From Sulfurimonas xiamenensis (lineage in GTDB: Bacteria; Campylobacterota; Campylobacteria; Campylobacterales; Sulfurimonadaceae), in the NCBI RefSeq assembly GCF_009258045.1, contig NZ_CP041166.1:868001-932000 (forward strand): DNA of 64,000 bases, in the 5' to 3' direction. The translations under genes were made by a program, and so were the position numbers. The notes beneath the pieces are model-generated. The model saw only the letters and a list, made by a program, of their open reading frames with translations. It was not told where the DNA came from and did no database searches. Below are positions 63,456 to 64,000 of the stretch, piece after piece. Within the stretch, counting starts at the first letter, position 1; each line of letters starts with the position of its first letter.

Positions 63456-64000
63456 GTGCTTTTGAGTGATGTAGCTTCGCATCTAAAGCTTGAGTTTTTG
63501 GGCAAAGATATAGAGATAGAGTCCATGAATGAACTTTCTCTCTCTTCATCATCACAATTAGCATTTGCAATACATAAAAAATACTCTTACGAATTAAAAT
63601 CTTCCAAAGCCAAAGCTTTTTTAATAACAAATGCATTAATTGAACATCTTCCTGAAGACTCTTCTTATATAATTTGTGAAGATGTCTCTATCTCCATGGC
63701 AGAAGCTACAAAACTTTTTTACAAAAAACCCATTGAGCAGCGGCTTTCGCATGCAGTAGTGGGTCAAGAGTGTTATATAGACGCTATGGCAAAGGTGGAA
63801 AAAGGTGTAGTTATTGGCTCAAATGTTACTGTAATGGCGGGTGCATATATTGGGACAAATGTTGTAATCGGTGATAACACTATAATATATCCAAATGTGA
63901 CCATCTATAGAGACAGTGTTGTTGGAAGTGATTGTATCATTCATGCAGGAAGTGTAATCGGTGCTGATGGATTTGGTTTTTCTCATACAAAAGAGGGTAA
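63456..64000 (+). CDS. lpxD: UDP-3-O-acylglucosamine N-acyltransferase LpxD, partial (C-terminus outside window)
   Basis: The first 181 residues of LpxD, third enzyme of lipid A synthesis, which adds an R-3-hydroxyacyl chain. After the small N-terminal domain, isoleucine-patch hexapeptides begin near residue 105 (VGQECYIDAMAKVEKGVVIGS) and continue to GSVIGADGFGF, the hallmark of the active-site region. Start is GTG at 63456. It runs off the right edge in a frame with no stop. Confidence 0.93.
   Translation, partial: MLLSDVASHLKLEFLGKDIEIESMNELSLSSSSQLAFAIHKKYSYELKSSKAKAFLITNALIEHLPEDSSYIICEDVSISMAEATKLFYKKPIEQRLSHAVVGQECYIDAMAKVEKGVVIGSNVTVMAGAYIGTNVVIGDNTIIYPNVTIYRDSVVGSDCIIHAGSVIGADGFGFSHTKEG

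Overview
The window reads as a chromosomal segment from a free-living member of the Campylobacterota (Epsilonproteobacteria), most like Sulfurimonas or a close relative. The evidence is the low G+C, AT-rich DNA, the tightly packed operons with 1-4 nt overlaps, the frequent TTG and GTG starts, and several gene orders I recall from Campylobacter and Helicobacter: ruvA-ddl-hydrolase-murF, accD-rlmH-dksA-membrane protein-dus, fliN-fliO and ilvB-ilvN-lpxD. The genus is an inference. I see no phage, insertion sequence, CRISPR array or rRNA operon; nearly everything is core metabolism and housekeeping.

Layout: 1-1.9 kb holds a minus-strand set (UbiA-type phosphoribosyltransferase, GtrA, start of a DprE1-like FAD oxidase) that looks like polyprenyl-phosphate-arabinose synthesis. 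From 2 to 7.5 kb come a DJ-1 protein, an rRNA methyltransferase-like gene, an NADH dehydrogenase, cysS and murJ. From 7.7 to 13.8 kb lies a plus-strand run ruvA-ddl-hydrolase-murF, followed by TRAP dctQ-dctM with no binding protein and a HIT protein. From 13.8 to 18.4 kb two identical tRNA-Gln(TTG) and two identical initiator tRNA genes surround a four-gene block (DUF2156, rimI-like, mgtE, polysaccharide deacetylase). From 18.5 to 25.7 kb are ribBA (with a degenerate GTP cyclohydrolase half), a DUF695/RraB-like protein, an LplT-PlsC fusion, the carboxynorspermidine dehydrogenase/decarboxylase pair of the alternative spermidine route, a methyltransferase and recO.

From 25.8 to 31.7 kb is gltBD (ammonium assimilation), closed by a strong terminator. 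From 31.8 to 37.2 kb is a long operon accD-thiE-like-rlmH-dksA-membrane protein-dus-nuclease-like gene, converging on fliN-fliO. From 38.4 to 51.8 kb are a TauE/SafE permease, uvrA, selD-selU (tRNA selenouridine), an MscS channel, an SDR-DUF2867 protein, an AEC carrier, a nitroreductase with an apparent in-frame premature stop, an EEP-family protein, cardiolipin synthase and a manganese pyrophosphatase. From 51.8 to 56.1 kb is a four-gene minus-strand ABC exporter operon (TolC-MFP-permease-ATPase) with a structured control region. From 56.3 to 64 kb are S4-trpD-tsaE-lptB-TIGR02757, a CoA-binding protein, ilvA, ilvB, ilvN and the start of lpxD.

I did not find a clearly new multi-gene system. 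The items most worth checking are the DprE1/UbiA/GtrA set, the broken nitroreductase tail, the tRNA-flanked block, the PD-(D/E)XK-like gene after dus, the LplT-PlsC fusion and the TRAP permeases attached to the murF operon.
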